DNA of 64,000 bases from JBFMCT01 sp046565765 (GCA_046565765.1 JBKHXX010000094.1:186001-250000), one strand, 5' to 3'. Positions 1 to 9,102 are shown, counted from the first letter of the stretch. Program-made: numbers and translations. The notes: generated by a model from the sequence alone, not told the origin.

Positions 1-1
1 C

Positions 2-847
2 AACACGATCTCGGTCCTCGACTTCATGCTGATCTCGCTCTTGGGCGGGGCGCTCTCGTCGGTGATCGTCCTGCTGATCACCCTCGGCGTGGCCGCCCGC
101 TCGGTGTCCAAGAACTGGGACCTGGACAACGTGGCCGCCCCCCTGGTCACCGCCGCCGGCGACGTGGTGACGCTTCCCTCGCTGTTCCTGGCCACCTACC
201 TGGTCGGGCTGGGTTGGGTCTCGCTGGTGCTCAGCCTGGTCGCCGCCGCCCTGTCGATCGCCGCCCTGGTGGCCGCGCTGCGGGCCGGGCTACCGGTCCT
301 GCACCGCATCATCCGCGAGTCGCTCCCGGTGCTGCTGCTGGCGGGGACGGTGGACGTGCTGGCGGGCGTGACCATCGAGAAGCGGCTGGAGTCGTTCCTC
401 GTCTTCCCCGGGCTGCTGGTGCTCGTGCCACCCTTCCTGGAGGACACCGGCGCCCTGGGCGGCATCCTGTCCAGCCGGTTGTCGAGCAAGCTCCACCTGG
501 GCGTGATCGAGCCGCGCAACGTCCCCCAGCGGGCGGCGCGGGGCGACTTCCTCCTCACGTTCCTCTACGCGGTGCCCGTGTTCGTGCTGCTGGCCGTCTC
601 CGCCGACATCGCCGCCACCGTCGTGGGGCTGGAGACGCCGGGGGTGGGGCGGATGGTGGCGGTGTCCCTGATCGGCGGCTTCCTCGCCACCATCTTCGCC
701 GTCGGCATCGCCTACTACGGGGCCATCGTGTCGTTCCGGTTGGGCCTCGATCCCGACAACCACGGCATCCCGCTCATCACCTCGTCGATGGACCTGATCG
801 GGGCCTTCGCCCTCATCCTCGCCATCGTGCTGGTCGGGGTGGGCTGA
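2..847 (+). CDS. MgtE/SLC41-type divalent cation transporter, 5'-truncated by window edge
   Basis: C-terminal part of an integral membrane Mg2+ (divalent cation) transporter of the MgtE/SLC41 family. The reading frame is open to the first base, so the true start lies upstream and the ATG at 26 is internal. About eight hydrophobic segments are visible. Two related half-repeats each carry the family pattern DNxxxPLxT..D: LDNVAAPLVTAAGDVVT early and LDPDNHGIPLITSSMDLIG at the end. These acidic residues line the ion path in SLC41 homologues. No cytoplasmic N or CBS domain is visible, so this may be a split-type MgtE whose regulation comes from the soluble PhoU/RCK_C protein encoded next. Confidence 0.85.
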   Translation, partial: NTISVLDFMLISLLGGALSSVIVLLITLGVAARSVSKNWDLDNVAAPLVTAAGDVVTLPSLFLATYLVGLGWVSLVLSLVAAALSIAALVAALRAGLPVLHRIIRESLPVLLLAGTVDVLAGVTIEKRLESFLVFPGLLVLVPPFLEDTGALGGILSSRLSSKLHLGVIEPRNVPQRAARGDFLLTFLYAVPVFVLLAVSADIAATVVGLETPGVGRMVAVSLIGGFLATIFAVGIAYYGAIVSFRLGLDPDNHGIPLITSSMDLIGAFALILAIVLVGVG

Positions 848-895
848 GCTCGCGCCATGGGGGGGGAGGTGCGGGGGTACGCTGACCGCGTCCCC

Positions 896-2131
896 ATGGA
901 CGACAGCAAACCGCGAAATCTCAAGACCATGCTGTCGGAGGCGAAGGACACCTCCGAGCTCATGGTCGACCTTGCCTACGCCTCGGTCTACTTCGGCGAC
1001 GCGGACATGGCGGAGGAGGTCGACGAGCTCGAGGCCCACCTCTCCGACCTGGTCCACGAGATGCGAGCCATCTGCGTGCTGGCCGCCCGCTCCCCGCGCG
1101 ACGCCGACGCCATGGCGTCGGTCCTCCAGGTGGTGGGGGCCATCGAGCGCATGGGCAACGCCGCCGTGGACATCGCCAACATCGTCACCCGCCGCCTCGG
1201 GATCCCCCGGGCCCTGGTCGCCGACCTGTCGCGGGCCGAGGAGATCTCCCACCGGGTGCGCATCCGGGACGGGTCGCAGATGGCCCACTGCAGCCTCTCG
1301 GCCCTGGAGCTGCCGGTCGAGGTGGGCATGAGCGTGGTCGCCATCCGCCGGGAGCGGGACTGGATCACCGAGATCGACGGCGAGCAGGTGCTGCTGCCGG
1401 GCGACGTGCTGTTCCTCCAGGGCACGGCCGCGGGCATCGCCGAGGTCCGCCGGCTGGCGGGCGCACCGGCGTGGGAGCCGCCCCAGATGGCAGAGGAGCC
1501 GGCCGTGTCCGACCTCGACCGGGCCATCGACGTGCTGGTCGAGATGAAGAACGTGTCGGAGGTGGCGGTGGGGCTCGCCTACTCCGCCCTGGTGCTGCGC
1601 GACCAGGGCCTGGCCGCCGAGGTCAGCCACCTGGAGGACCGCCTCGACGAGATGAAGGAGCGCTTGGAGGTCTGGGTCCTGCGGGCCGCCCACGAGCGGG
1701 TCGACCCGTCGCCGCTGCGGGGCTTGGTGCACCTGGCCCAGTCGGCCGAGGAGATCGGCGATGCGGCCCAGCAGATGGTGTGGCTGGTCGAGGAGGACGA
1801 GGAGCTGCACCCCGTGCTGGCGCTGGCTCTGGGCGACGCCGACGAGGTGGTCGTGCGGGTGCCGGTGGCGGCCCGGTCGCCGGCCGACGGCCGCTCCCTG
1901 GCCGAGCTGCGGCTGGAAACCGAGACCGGGTTCTACCTCCTCGCCATCCGCCGGGGCGGCCGCTACGTCTACCGCCCCCGGGCCAACGTGGTGCTCCAGG
2001 CGGGCGACGAGCTCATCGCCACCGGGCCCGACGAAGGCCACCGCCTGCTGGCCGAGCTGGGCGGGTTCGTGCTCATCGAGGACGAGGAGACGGGCGAGGA
2101 GGAGCTGGTACCGGCGGGCATCCGCCGCTAG
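896..2131 (+). CDS. PhoU-like/RCK_C (TrkA-C) regulatory protein, partner of the Mg transporter
   Basis: Soluble 411-residue protein made of two similar halves. Each half has a PhoU-like helical hairpin (about residues 5-110 and 205-300) followed by an RCK_C/TrkA-C ligand-binding fold (about 115-200 and 305-395, with the pattern LPGDVLFLQG / LQAGDELIATG). Such proteins normally sit beside or inside cation channels and transporters. Placed 48 bases behind the MgtE-like gene, it is likely the cytoplasmic gating subunit (inference). I chose the ATG at 896 because it follows a TACGCT -10 element by 12 nt and removes a non-conserved N-terminus. It ends tail-to-tail with the next gene, the two TAG stops sharing CTAG. 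Confidence 0.8.
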   Translation: MDDSKPRNLKTMLSEAKDTSELMVDLAYASVYFGDADMAEEVDELEAHLSDLVHEMRAICVLAARSPRDADAMASVLQVVGAIERMGNAAVDIANIVTRRLGIPRALVADLSRAEEISHRVRIRDGSQMAHCSLSALELPVEVGMSVVAIRRERDWITEIDGEQVLLPGDVLFLQGTAAGIAEVRRLAGAPAWEPPQMAEEPAVSDLDRAIDVLVEMKNVSEVAVGLAYSALVLRDQGLAAEVSHLEDRLDEMKERLEVWVLRAAHERVDPSPLRGLVHLAQSAEEIGDAAQQMVWLVEEDEELHPVLALALGDADEVVVRVPVAARSPADGRSLAELRLETETGFYLLAIRRGGRYVYRPRANVVLQAGDELIATGPDEGHRLLAELGGFVLIEDEETGEEELVPAGIRR

Positions 2132-2769
2132 CTGAGCGTCGACTCCCACCACTCCGGCGGGGGGCACGGCTGGGCCACCGGCCGGCGGGAGCGCATCTGG
2201 TACAGGAACGCCATCACACCGCCGGCGAACAACGACAGGGCGACGGCGCCGAACAGCACGATGAGCACGATGAGGGACGTCGTGCCCTCGCCATCGGCCA
2301 CCGCCACGCCCCCCGGCGCCCGAGCGGGGGGCGCCATCTCACCGGCTGCCAGCACCCGGAACGACGCCCGGGCCGGGGTGCCGGGCTCGTCCTGCACGAA
2401 CGCGGGGGCGTCGGGGTCGTCGGGGTTGAACGTCTGGCGCTTCTGGACGCCGATGATCACCGCGTGCCCCGGCTCGCTGGGTGGGATCTGGAAGGTGGCC
2501 GAGATCGACCCCGTGCGGTCGGGAACGGCGGTGGCGAGGACGGGGCCCTCGCTCGACCGCCACCGCAGCACGACCGGCGTGGTCGTCGCCGAGCTGCCCG
2601 CCCGCGGGACCGGGAACGACGTGCCGACGAGGGTGATGGTGTCACCGGGATGTCCGGCCGGGGCGCTCAACGTCATCGTGGCCAGGTTGGTGCAGGCGAA
2701 GGCCACCGCGCCCCACACCACCACGATGGCGGCCAGGGCTGCCGCCAGTGCTGCACGCCGCCCCCTCAT
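2128..2769 (-). CDS. Secreted, C-terminally membrane-anchored protein of unknown function
   Basis: 213 residues. An N-terminal signal or anchor helix (RRAALAAALAAIVVVWGAVAF) is followed by a probable Ig-like beta domain of about 120 residues (patterns GDTITLVGTSFP and GSISATFQIP resemble IPT or bacterial Ig folds). A C-terminal transmembrane helix near residues 170-192 ends in a short basic cytoplasmic tail. The ATG has a strong AGGAGG site just upstream. The gene faces away from the next one, so it is probably monocistronic. I recognise no specific family; envelope-anchored adhesion or sensing is a guess only. Confidence 0.7.
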   Translation of the reverse strand: MRGRRAALAAALAAIVVVWGAVAFACTNLATMTLSAPAGHPGDTITLVGTSFPVPRAGSSATTTPVVLRWRSSEGPVLATAVPDRTGSISATFQIPPSEPGHAVIIGVQKRQTFNPDDPDAPAFVQDEPGTPARASFRVLAAGEMAPPARAPGGVAVADGEGTTSLIVLIVLFGAVALSLFAGGVMAFLYQMRSRRPVAQPCPPPEWWESTLS

Positions 2770-2845
2770 CTGCCCCCCTCCTGTTCCTATGGGCAGTGTG
2801 ACACTACGGTCGGTCGCAGGCAATGGTGGGCCTACGCTGCGGGCG

Positions 2846-3505
2846 ATGCTGCGCGAAGCGTTCCTCGCCGGGTGGGTGCCGCCCACGTCGGGGCGGTACT
2901 TCAACGGCATCGAGCTGTTGGCCGAGGCCGACCGGGGGGCGCCCGTCGAGCTGGCCAAGCAGATCGGCGGTGAGCGGGAGCGGGTCGTCCGGCAGCGCGA
3001 GGCGGGGCTGGCCGGCCTCGACCGGGCCGACGAGATGCAGCGGGCCCTCGGCCTGGAGCCGCTGCCCCGGCCCGCGACGGCGGAGGAGTTCGGGGCGTGG
3101 GCGGAAGCGGTGTTCTCGGCGGTCACCGACCACGTCGCCACCACGAGCGGGCCGGGATCGCCCTGCGCCGTCGTCCACCTGGCGGGCTACGTGCTGGGCG
3201 AGGCGCTGGCCACCCTCGACGCCGTCGCCATCCTCTGCCGCCTGCGCGAACTGGCCCCCGAGCACCTGTGGATGCGGGTGCAGGCCGACTCGCTCGAGGG
3301 GGAGCGGCAGGCGGCGGAGCGCCGCCTGGCCCGGCTGGCGTCGCACGAGCTGCTGTCGGAGCCGGTGCGCACGGCCATCGCGCTGGCCGCCCATGCGGTG
3401 GCCGAGGCCGCGCCCACCGGGTCCTACGAGGGCCAGGCGGCCCGGGCCCGCGCTGCGGTCGAGGCGCTGGCCGAGCAGGCGGCCGCCATCGAGCGGGCCC
3501 TCTAG
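2846..3505 (+). CDS. Conserved hypothetical helical protein
   Basis: 219-residue, mostly helical, charged protein without signal peptide or membrane segments. No family recognised. The N-terminus MLREAFLAGWVPPTSGRYF suggests a folded start, and the second half is Ala/Glu-rich helix. The ATG follows a TACGCT hexamer by 7 nt with no Shine-Dalgarno, so it is probably a leaderless transcript. It stands alone between a divergent membrane protein and a convergent propeller gene. Confidence 0.65.
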   Translation: MLREAFLAGWVPPTSGRYFNGIELLAEADRGAPVELAKQIGGERERVVRQREAGLAGLDRADEMQRALGLEPLPRPATAEEFGAWAEAVFSAVTDHVATTSGPGSPCAVVHLAGYVLGEALATLDAVAILCRLRELAPEHLWMRVQADSLEGERQAAERRLARLASHELLSEPVRTAIALAAHAVAEAAPTGSYEGQAARARAAVEALAEQAAAIERAL

Positions 3506-3559
3506 GGCGCTGGTGTCGAACGCCTCGGCACGAAGCCGAACGCGAAAGACGCCAGCCTC

Positions 3560-4678
3560 CTAGCCCCCGGGCGGGCCGGCGTCGGAGATGTAGGCGATCC
3601 GGCGGCCGTCGGGCGACCAGGCCGGGGTGAAGCCGCGGGGGCCGGTGGTGAGCTTGCGCAGGCCGGTGCCGTCGAGGGCCATGGTGTAGACGGCCGCCGA
3701 CCCGTCGCGGTCGCTGGCGAAGGCGATGGTGGCGCCGTCGGGCGACACTGCGGCCTCGCCGTCGGAGGAGGTGTTGTCGGTGAGGCGTGTGGGGTCCGAC
3801 CCGTCGGCGCCGACGACGTAGATCTCCGGGTTGCCGTCCCGGTCGCTGGTGAAGACGATCCGGCCGTCCTGGGTGTACGACGGCCGCTCTTGGACGGCGG
3901 GGATCTCCGTCACCCTCGACGCCCCCGACCCGTCGGCCGCCATCGTCCACAGCTGGAAGAGCCCGCCCCGGTCGCTGATGAAGGCGATGCGGGCGCCGTC
4001 GCGTGACCACGACGGGAAGCCGTCCTGGCCGGGGAGGTCGGTGAGGCGGCGGGGACTCGTGCCGTCGGCGTTCATCACGTAGATCTCGGAGTTGCCGTCG
4101 CGGTCGCTCATGAAGGCGATGCGGCGGCCGTCGGGCGACCACGACGGGGCGCTGTCGGTGCCGGTGCCGTCGGTCAGGCGCCGCAGCCCCTGGCCGTCGG
4201 TCTGCATGACCCAGATCGACCGGCGCCCGTCGAGCAGGCTCTCGAAGGCGATGCGGGTGCCGTCGGGCGACCAGGCAGGGCTGCCGTCGAAGGCCAGGGC
4301 GCGGTTGGTGAGGAGCTGCTTGTCGCCGCCGTCGGCCGCCATGACCGCCACCTGCGGGGTCTGGATGCGGTTCGGTGACGGTGCTGCGGGCCCGGCCTCG
4401 CCCACCGTGTCGCCGTCCTGGCCGCTCAGGACGGCGCCCAGGGCGACGATCCCGCCCGCCACGGCGGCCACACCCACCGCCGCCAGCACCAGTGCCTTGG
4501 GCGACCGCCGGCGGCCGATCCGGATGATCTGGTCGGCCTGGGCGTGGTCGGGGCACTTGAGCCCCACCGGCGTGCGGACCAGGCACTCCGTGCAGATGGG
4601 CGTGTCGCACTCGGCGCACCGCAGCCGGGTCGCGTTGCCGTGGCGGCTGCAGGTCAGCTCGGTGTCGGGGGTGGCCAT
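3560..4678 (-). CDS. B-box zinc finger, transmembrane, TolB/WD40-like beta-propeller protein
   Basis: 372 residues. Residues 9-46 hold a B-box-like zinc site (C..H.....C..C....C..C......C..H, as at the N-terminus of many actinobacterial rhomboid-type proteins). A transmembrane helix follows at about 60-83, then an extracytoplasmic propeller with six repeats of the TolB/WD40-like PD40 pattern SPDGxxIAFxSDRDG. The start ATG overlaps the CorA stop by one base (TGATG), so it is translationally coupled to corA. The coupling suggests an accessory or scaffold role in the same membrane (inference). The closely repeated blades are also visible as imperfect DNA repeats of roughly 120-130 bases. Confidence 0.8.
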   Translation of the reverse strand: MATPDTELTCSRHGNATRLRCAECDTPICTECLVRTPVGLKCPDHAQADQIIRIGRRRSPKALVLAAVGVAAVAGGIVALGAVLSGQDGDTVGEAGPAAPSPNRIQTPQVAVMAADGGDKQLLTNRALAFDGSPAWSPDGTRIAFESLLDGRRSIWVMQTDGQGLRRLTDGTGTDSAPSWSPDGRRIAFMSDRDGNSEIYVMNADGTSPRRLTDLPGQDGFPSWSRDGARIAFISDRGGLFQLWTMAADGSGASRVTEIPAVQERPSYTQDGRIVFTSDRDGNPEIYVVGADGSDPTRLTDNTSSDGEAAVSPDGATIAFASDRDGSAAVYTMALDGTGLRKLTTGPRGFTPAWSPDGRRIAYISDAGPPGG

Positions 4679-5631
4679 CAGAGCCAGTCCTTCCGCCGGA
4701 AGAAGCGGTAGCCGGCGACCGTGATGGCGGCCATCAGGCCGAGGGCCCACAGGTAGCCGAACCTCCACCCCAGCTCGGGCATGTGCTCGAAGTTCATCCC
4801 GTAGATGCCGGCGACCAGGGTGGACACCAGGAGGATGGCGCCCCAGGCCGTCATGCGCTCCATCACGCTGTTCATGCGGTTGGAGATGATGGCCAGGTGG
4901 GCGTCGACGGCGTTGCCCATCAGCTCCCGCTGGCTGTCGAGCTGGTCGACGGCCCGCAGCACGTGGTCGTAGACGTCCTGGAGCTGGGTGCGGGTGCGCT
5001 CGTCCACCCACTTCACCTCGCCCCGCAGCATGGTGGAGATGACCTCCCGCAGGGGTACGACGGCCCGCCGGAACAGCAGGATCCGCCGGCGCACGTCGAA
5101 CAACTCCTGCTGGACCTCCCGTTCCTCGGCCAGCTCCTCGGCGAAGATCTTGTCCTCCAGGTCCTCCAGCTCGTCCTCCGACCTCTCCGTCGCCTCGAAG
5201 TACCCGTCCACCAGGTCGTCGAGCAGGACGTACAGCAGGTACCCGGGCGACGGCTGGCCGTCGATGGTGCGCTCGAACCGGCCGCGGGCCCGGGTGAAGT
5301 CCCACAGGGGAGCGTCGGGGCTCTCCTCCCGAACGCTGATGAGCCAGTTCGGCCCGATGAAGAAGTCGACCTCCTCCAAGTCGGCCGTGTAGGCGACCAG
5401 GAAGGCGTGCGTCGGGTAGTGCTCCAGCTTCGGTCGCTGGTGGCGGTGGCGGACGTCCTCCATAGCCAGCGGGTGCAGGGCGAACTCGCTCTCCAGGCAC
5501 ATCAGGTCGTCCTCCGACGGCGAGCACACGTCCACCCACAGCAGCCGCTCGGCCGTGTCCACGAACGCTGCGATCTGCGATGCGTCGATCTCCTGGAGGT
5601 CCCCGTCCCCGTAGGCCCGCACCTCGATCAC
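4678..5631 (-). CDS. corA: CorA family Mg2+/Co2+ channel
   Basis: 317 residues, the usual CorA length. A long acidic cytoplasmic domain ends in a coiled stalk, then two C-terminal transmembrane helices with the signature YGMN at about 277-280 and an extracellular loop FEHMPEL, close to the family MPEL. The C-terminus is basic (RRKDWL), as in functional CorA pentamers. It moves Mg2+ (Co2+, Ni2+) across the plasma membrane by membrane potential. The GTG start overlaps the TGA of the upstream DoxX-like gene (GTGA), and the stop overlaps the propeller gene, so the three form one operon. Confidence 0.95.
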   Translation of the reverse strand: MIEVRAYGDGDLQEIDASQIAAFVDTAERLLWVDVCSPSEDDLMCLESEFALHPLAMEDVRHRHQRPKLEHYPTHAFLVAYTADLEEVDFFIGPNWLISVREESPDAPLWDFTRARGRFERTIDGQPSPGYLLYVLLDDLVDGYFEATERSEDELEDLEDKIFAEELAEEREVQQELFDVRRRILLFRRAVVPLREVISTMLRGEVKWVDERTRTQLQDVYDHVLRAVDQLDSQRELMGNAVDAHLAIISNRMNSVMERMTAWGAILLVSTLVAGIYGMNFEHMPELGWRFGYLWALGLMAAITVAGYRFFRRKDWL

Positions 5632-6038
5632 GAGCCGCGACGGTAGCGGCGACCGGCCACCCGCCGAGCCCAGAGCACCAGTGGGACCTGGAGCGGGAGG
5701 CGGGCCCATGCCACCGTGGGGGACCCCAGGGGAAAGGGCTCGCCGGAGATGCCGCCATCGAGCGCCATCTTCACGTTGGCCGGGAAGACGGCGACGAGCA
5801 CGACCGTCGTGGCGAGCGCCCCGATCCGGCGGGTGCGGCGGTTGAGGAGCAGCCCGGCGCACACGATCTCGGCCACCCCGCTCCACCGCACCCAGAAGGC
5901 GGGGCTGCCCATCCTCCCGGGGACGATGCGCTGATACGGGCCTGGGAAGGCGAAGTGGGCCAACCCGGCCACCAGCATGACGGCGGCGAGGGCCACGGCC
6001 GTACGCGGCGATGATCGGGACGCGGGAGGATCGCCCAC
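5628..6038 (-). CDS. DoxX-like small integral membrane protein
   Basis: 136 residues with four hydrophobic helices and the DoxX/MauE-like pattern of loops (LAHFAFPGPYQRIVPG, FWVRWSGVAEIVCAGLL). The family is associated with thiol and redox stress at the membrane, but the role here is unknown. GTG start with a 15-residue soluble lead. First gene of the DoxX-corA-propeller operon, overlapping corA by 4 nt (GTGA). Confidence 0.7.
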   Translation of the reverse strand: MGDPPASRSSPRTAVALAAVMLVAGLAHFAFPGPYQRIVPGRMGSPAFWVRWSGVAEIVCAGLLLNRRTRRIGALATTVVLVAVFPANVKMALDGGISGEPFPLGSPTVAWARLPLQVPLVLWARRVAGRRYRRGS

Positions 6039-6165
6039 GGGAGTTGTCCGCCGCCGCCGGTGCCCGTGGACGCCCGTCGGGGAACGAGAGCGTTGCGGCC
6101 GAGGGACAAGCGTCTAGCGTGGCCGCCGGCGGGCTCGTGAGGGGCCTGTGGAGAGGGAGGTCCCA

Positions 6166-6765
6166 TTGGCGGACGAGGAGATCGAGGTCCCCCCGCTGTC
6201 GGTCCAGTTGCAGATCGCCGAGGCCGCGGCGGAGCTTCAGGAGATCGCCAGCCGGGAGGCCGCGCTGGCCCGGGCGGCGGCCAAGGCCCCCAACGACCTG
6301 TTGCTCGACGCCGACATCGATGCCTTGGTTGCGATGGCGATGAGGATCGACCAGGAGCTCGCCACCGGTGAGCGCCACGCGGACTTCCTGAGGCGCACGT
6401 TCGAGCAGTTCGGGCCCTGGTTGAACCAGCAGGTGAGCCAGGCCTTGACCGCCGAGCACTTCGAGCCCGCCCAGCTCGAGCAGTTCACCACGACGCTGAA
6501 CATCGGGGACGGCGACTTCTCCACCCTTGGCGTGGACCTTGCCGGCACGGTGATGGTGACCGTCCCCGGCTCCCGGAAGGAGTTGCGGGACTCAGCCTTC
6601 GAGTTCAAGGGCAAGGCCGTGCCGGTCATGGACTGGCACCACGTCGGGTGCACGATGATCGACCTGGCCATCCTGGGAGGGCTCGCCACCTGCATCCCCA
6701 CCGAGGGCGCAGGCTGTGTCGTCGCCCTCGGCGCGATGATCGCTCACGCCGCCTTCTGCCACTAG
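6166..6765 (+). CDS. Hypothetical protein with symmetric C-x13-C-x7-C-x13-C hydrophobic tail
   Basis: 199 residues. The TTG start has an AGGGAGG site 5 nt upstream, which rules out the GTG 18 bases earlier. Residues 1-155 are soluble, helical then beta, with no cysteine. The last 38 residues are hydrophobic, Gly/Ala-rich and carry four cysteines at 162, 176, 184 and 198 with mirror-symmetric spacing, followed by a final His. This looks like a helical hairpin closed by two disulfides or a metal. The soluble region plus Cys/Gly-rich hydrophobic tail recalls bacteriocin-like precursors, but no cleavage site, export gene or immunity gene is visible. Function unknown. Confidence 0.65.
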   Translation: MADEEIEVPPLSVQLQIAEAAAELQEIASREAALARAAAKAPNDLLLDADIDALVAMAMRIDQELATGERHADFLRRTFEQFGPWLNQQVSQALTAEHFEPAQLEQFTTTLNIGDGDFSTLGVDLAGTVMVTVPGSRKELRDSAFEFKGKAVPVMDWHHVGCTMIDLAILGGLATCIPTEGAGCVVALGAMIAHAAFCH

Positions 6766-6861
6766 AGCCCCCGTCGCCGACTGCTTCATTTCCACCGTGC
6801 TCGCTCACATGTCGATCCAGGCGGACAACGTGGAGGCCGTCCACCTCCCGTCCTAGGAGTC

Positions 6862-7398
6862 CTAGACGACCGACCCCACCGTCTTCCGCACCTGTGCCTG
6901 CCGTTCCTCGACGGAGCCGGTGAGGGTGTGGAAGGAGACGTCGGCCGTCTCCAGGAGGTGACGGATGCGGCGGTCGATGTCGGCCTGGAACGCGGTGTCG
7001 TCGGGGCGGAGGCCGTCGAGGACGATGGGGAACTCGATGGGCAGGTAGAAGACGTGGTCGTAGCGGGCCCGGAGGTCGAAAGTGGCGATCTCCCGGGACT
7101 CCCACCAGAGGTGGTTCTCCTTGCGTGGCGGCTGGTGCTCCATGACCCAGTCGGCGTAGGCGAGCACGTCGTAGATGGAGCGGTCGGCCACGAACCGCTC
7201 GTGGGACTCCTCGGCCCGCCACTGCTTGAGGAAGATCAGCGTCTCGGTCTCGGCGGTGGCGCTCTGGTCGAGGGGGAAGCCCAGCTCGACGACCTGGCGG
7301 GCCACCTCGGGGAGCAGGGTCATGTCCCACTCACGGGCGAACAGGTTGGCCAGGGTCGTCTTGCCGGTGGAGAACGAACCTACGAAGGCGATTTTCAC
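6862..7398 (-). CDS. P-loop NTPase of the AAA_28/NadR-kinase-like type
   Basis: 178 residues starting with a Walker A loop GSFSTGKTTL at residues 7-16. A Walker B-like hydrophobic strand FVADRSIYDVLAYADWV and the basic lid RPDDTAFQADIDRRIRHL follow. This is the layout of the AAA_28 kinase-like family (relatives of the ribosylnicotinamide kinase domain of NadR). The likely activity is phosphoryl transfer to a nucleoside-like small molecule, but the substrate cannot be read from the sequence. The GTG start fits because it places the P-loop at the usual distance. It stands alone, divergent from the sialidase-like gene. Confidence 0.8.
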   Translation of the reverse strand: MKIAFVGSFSTGKTTLANLFAREWDMTLLPEVARQVVELGFPLDQSATAETETLIFLKQWRAEESHERFVADRSIYDVLAYADWVMEHQPPRKENHLWWESREIATFDLRARYDHVFYLPIEFPIVLDGLRPDDTAFQADIDRRIRHLLETADVSFHTLTGSVEERQAQVRKTVGSVV

Positions 7399-7527
7399 GG
7401 GCCGTAGTCTGGCCGATCGACCCCCGGCGAGGCAGCGGAGCCATAATGCCGGTGCGGGGCGGGATAGGCGGTCGAGAGCGGGACGGCACGGAAAGCCCGT
7501 GTTCGTCGTGGTGGATAGGGGCGTGGG

Positions 7528-9102
7528 ATGAGGCGGTCGAGGCAGCGGTCTCTGGCGGCGGCCGTGGCGGCAGCGGTGCTGGCGGTGTCGGCGGCGGCGT
7601 GGGCGGTGCAGGCGGTCGAGCCGTTCGTGACCGCGTCCGTGCAGGTCACGGCCAATCCTGCGCCGGTGCGCAACCACACCAGTCCGCAGATAGCCCGCAG
7701 CCCCCGGACCGGGGAGCTGGTGATCGTCGAGAGCGACGTGCGGGGCGATCGGGCGTGCAAGGTGCACATCTCCGTCGACGACGGCCGCACGTGGCGCCCC
7801 GGGGGTGAGCTGATGGTCCAGCCCTTCACCGACTGCGCCATCTTCGCCGAGTACGGCGCCTACGCAACCCTCGCCTTCGCCTCCGACGGCACCCTGTACG
7901 TGGCCTTCGTGGCCAGCGAGTTCCTCGACCGGGTCCGCAACGACACGCCGCGCCACGTCTACCTGGCCCGTTCCGGGGACAGCGGGCGGACCTTCGACGC
8001 GGCCCGGGTGTTCGAGGCGCCCGACGGCAACCCCGATCGGGGGCTGAACAAGGGCCCCATGCTGGCCGTCCACCCGAGCCGACCAGAGGTGGTCTACGTG
8101 GGCTGGCGGCAGGGCATCTTCGCCCCCAACGCCCGCGAGAAGCTCAAGTCCAACGTCTCCGTCTCGACCGACGGCGGCCGCACCTTCTCCGAGCCGTTCG
8201 ACCTGACCGACCCCCGAGGCGGCGACTATCCGGCCCTGGCCGTGGGGGGCGACGGCACGGTGCACGCGGTCTACTGGAGCCGGGTGTGGCCGGCCCCTCC
8301 GGCGGGCACGCCGGCTCCGGTCCGCCCCATCTACTACCGGCAGTCGACGGACCGGGGCCGCACGTGGTCGCCGGCCCGGGAGATCGACCCGGGCAACCAG
8401 CGGGCCGACCGGCCGCCGGTGATGGCGGCCGACCCGGCCTCCGAGTCGGTGTACGTCACCTGGTACGCCGGCAACGAGCCCGAGAACCAGCGGGAGGGCT
8501 ACACCGGCGACATCGAGGTCTACTTCCTCGCCTCGCCCGACAAGGGGGCCACGTGGCGGCCCCGGACGGTCCTCAACGACGACGGCCGGGAAGGCAAGCG
8601 GGCCAACCAGTACGACCCCGCCATCGGGGTGGCGCCCGACGGGCGGGTCGACGTGGCGTGGCTCGACGGGCGCCTGAGCCCCCTCGCCCCCGTAACGGGC
8701 GTGACGCCGGCGGAGCGGGGCCTCCAGGACGTGTACTACTCGTCGTCCAGCGACGGCGGGCGCACGTTCACGCCCAACCTGCGGGTGACCGACCGCAGCA
8801 TCGACCGGGCCCTGGGCACGTGGGAGAACAACGTGGGGAGCCACTACAACCTCGGCCTGGCGTCGGCACCGGAGGCGGTGTACATCGCCTGGCAGGACAC
8901 CCGCAACGCGGTCCCCGACCGCCAACCGGAGGACGTCTACATGGCCTCGGTCCGCTTCGCCCCGCTGCCGTCGCCTCTCGCCGACGACGGCTCCGACGGC
9001 GTCCCTGGGTGGCTCCTGGCCGCAGCCGGGGCGGCCCTGGGCGCAGGCCTCACCATGGCGGTGGTCCTCGGGCGCGGCCGGCGGGCGGCAGCGGGCGGGT
9101 AA
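7528..9102 (+). CDS. Exported, membrane-anchored sialidase/BNR-repeat beta-propeller protein
   Basis: 524 residues. Signal peptide at about 1-30, then a six-bladed sialidase-type propeller with repeated Asp-box/BNR motifs (SVDDGRTW, SGDSGRTF, STDGGRTF, STDRGRTW, SPDKGATW, SSDGGRTF). A C-terminal transmembrane helix (WLLAAAGAALGAGLTMAVVL) is followed by a basic tail, so it is surface-anchored. The Asp boxes are structural. I cannot find the full sialidase catalytic set (Arg triad, Tyr/Glu), so a glycan-binding or other hydrolase role is as likely as neuraminidase. Confidence 0.8.
   Translation: MRRSRQRSLAAAVAAAVLAVSAAAWAVQAVEPFVTASVQVTANPAPVRNHTSPQIARSPRTGELVIVESDVRGDRACKVHISVDDGRTWRPGGELMVQPFTDCAIFAEYGAYATLAFASDGTLYVAFVASEFLDRVRNDTPRHVYLARSGDSGRTFDAARVFEAPDGNPDRGLNKGPMLAVHPSRPEVVYVGWRQGIFAPNAREKLKSNVSVSTDGGRTFSEPFDLTDPRGGDYPALAVGGDGTVHAVYWSRVWPAPPAGTPAPVRPIYYRQSTDRGRTWSPAREIDPGNQRADRPPVMAADPASESVYVTWYAGNEPENQREGYTGDIEVYFLASPDKGATWRPRTVLNDDGREGKRANQYDPAIGVAPDGRVDVAWLDGRLSPLAPVTGVTPAERGLQDVYYSSSSDGGRTFTPNLRVTDRSIDRALGTWENNVGSHYNLGLASAPEAVYIAWQDTRNAVPDRQPEDVYMASVRFAPLPSPLADDGSDGVPGWLLAAAGAALGAGLTMAVVLGRGRRAAAGG

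Noticed and set aside
26..28. ATG as start of the MgtE-like gene
   Set aside because: Frame is open to the window edge and the ATG falls inside a membrane helix; the gene is truncated by the window.
290..2167. 625-codon open frame opposite the Mg transporter and PhoU-like genes
   Set aside because: Low-complexity His/Gln/Arg/Gly product antisense to two well-supported genes; typical GC-rich shadow frame. The same holds for other long antisense frames, such as 51487-53451 on the - strand.
3560..4200. Propeller blade repeats as independent DNA repeats
   Set aside because: The similarity follows the protein pattern SPDGxxIAFxSDRDG, so it is coding constraint, not a separate element.
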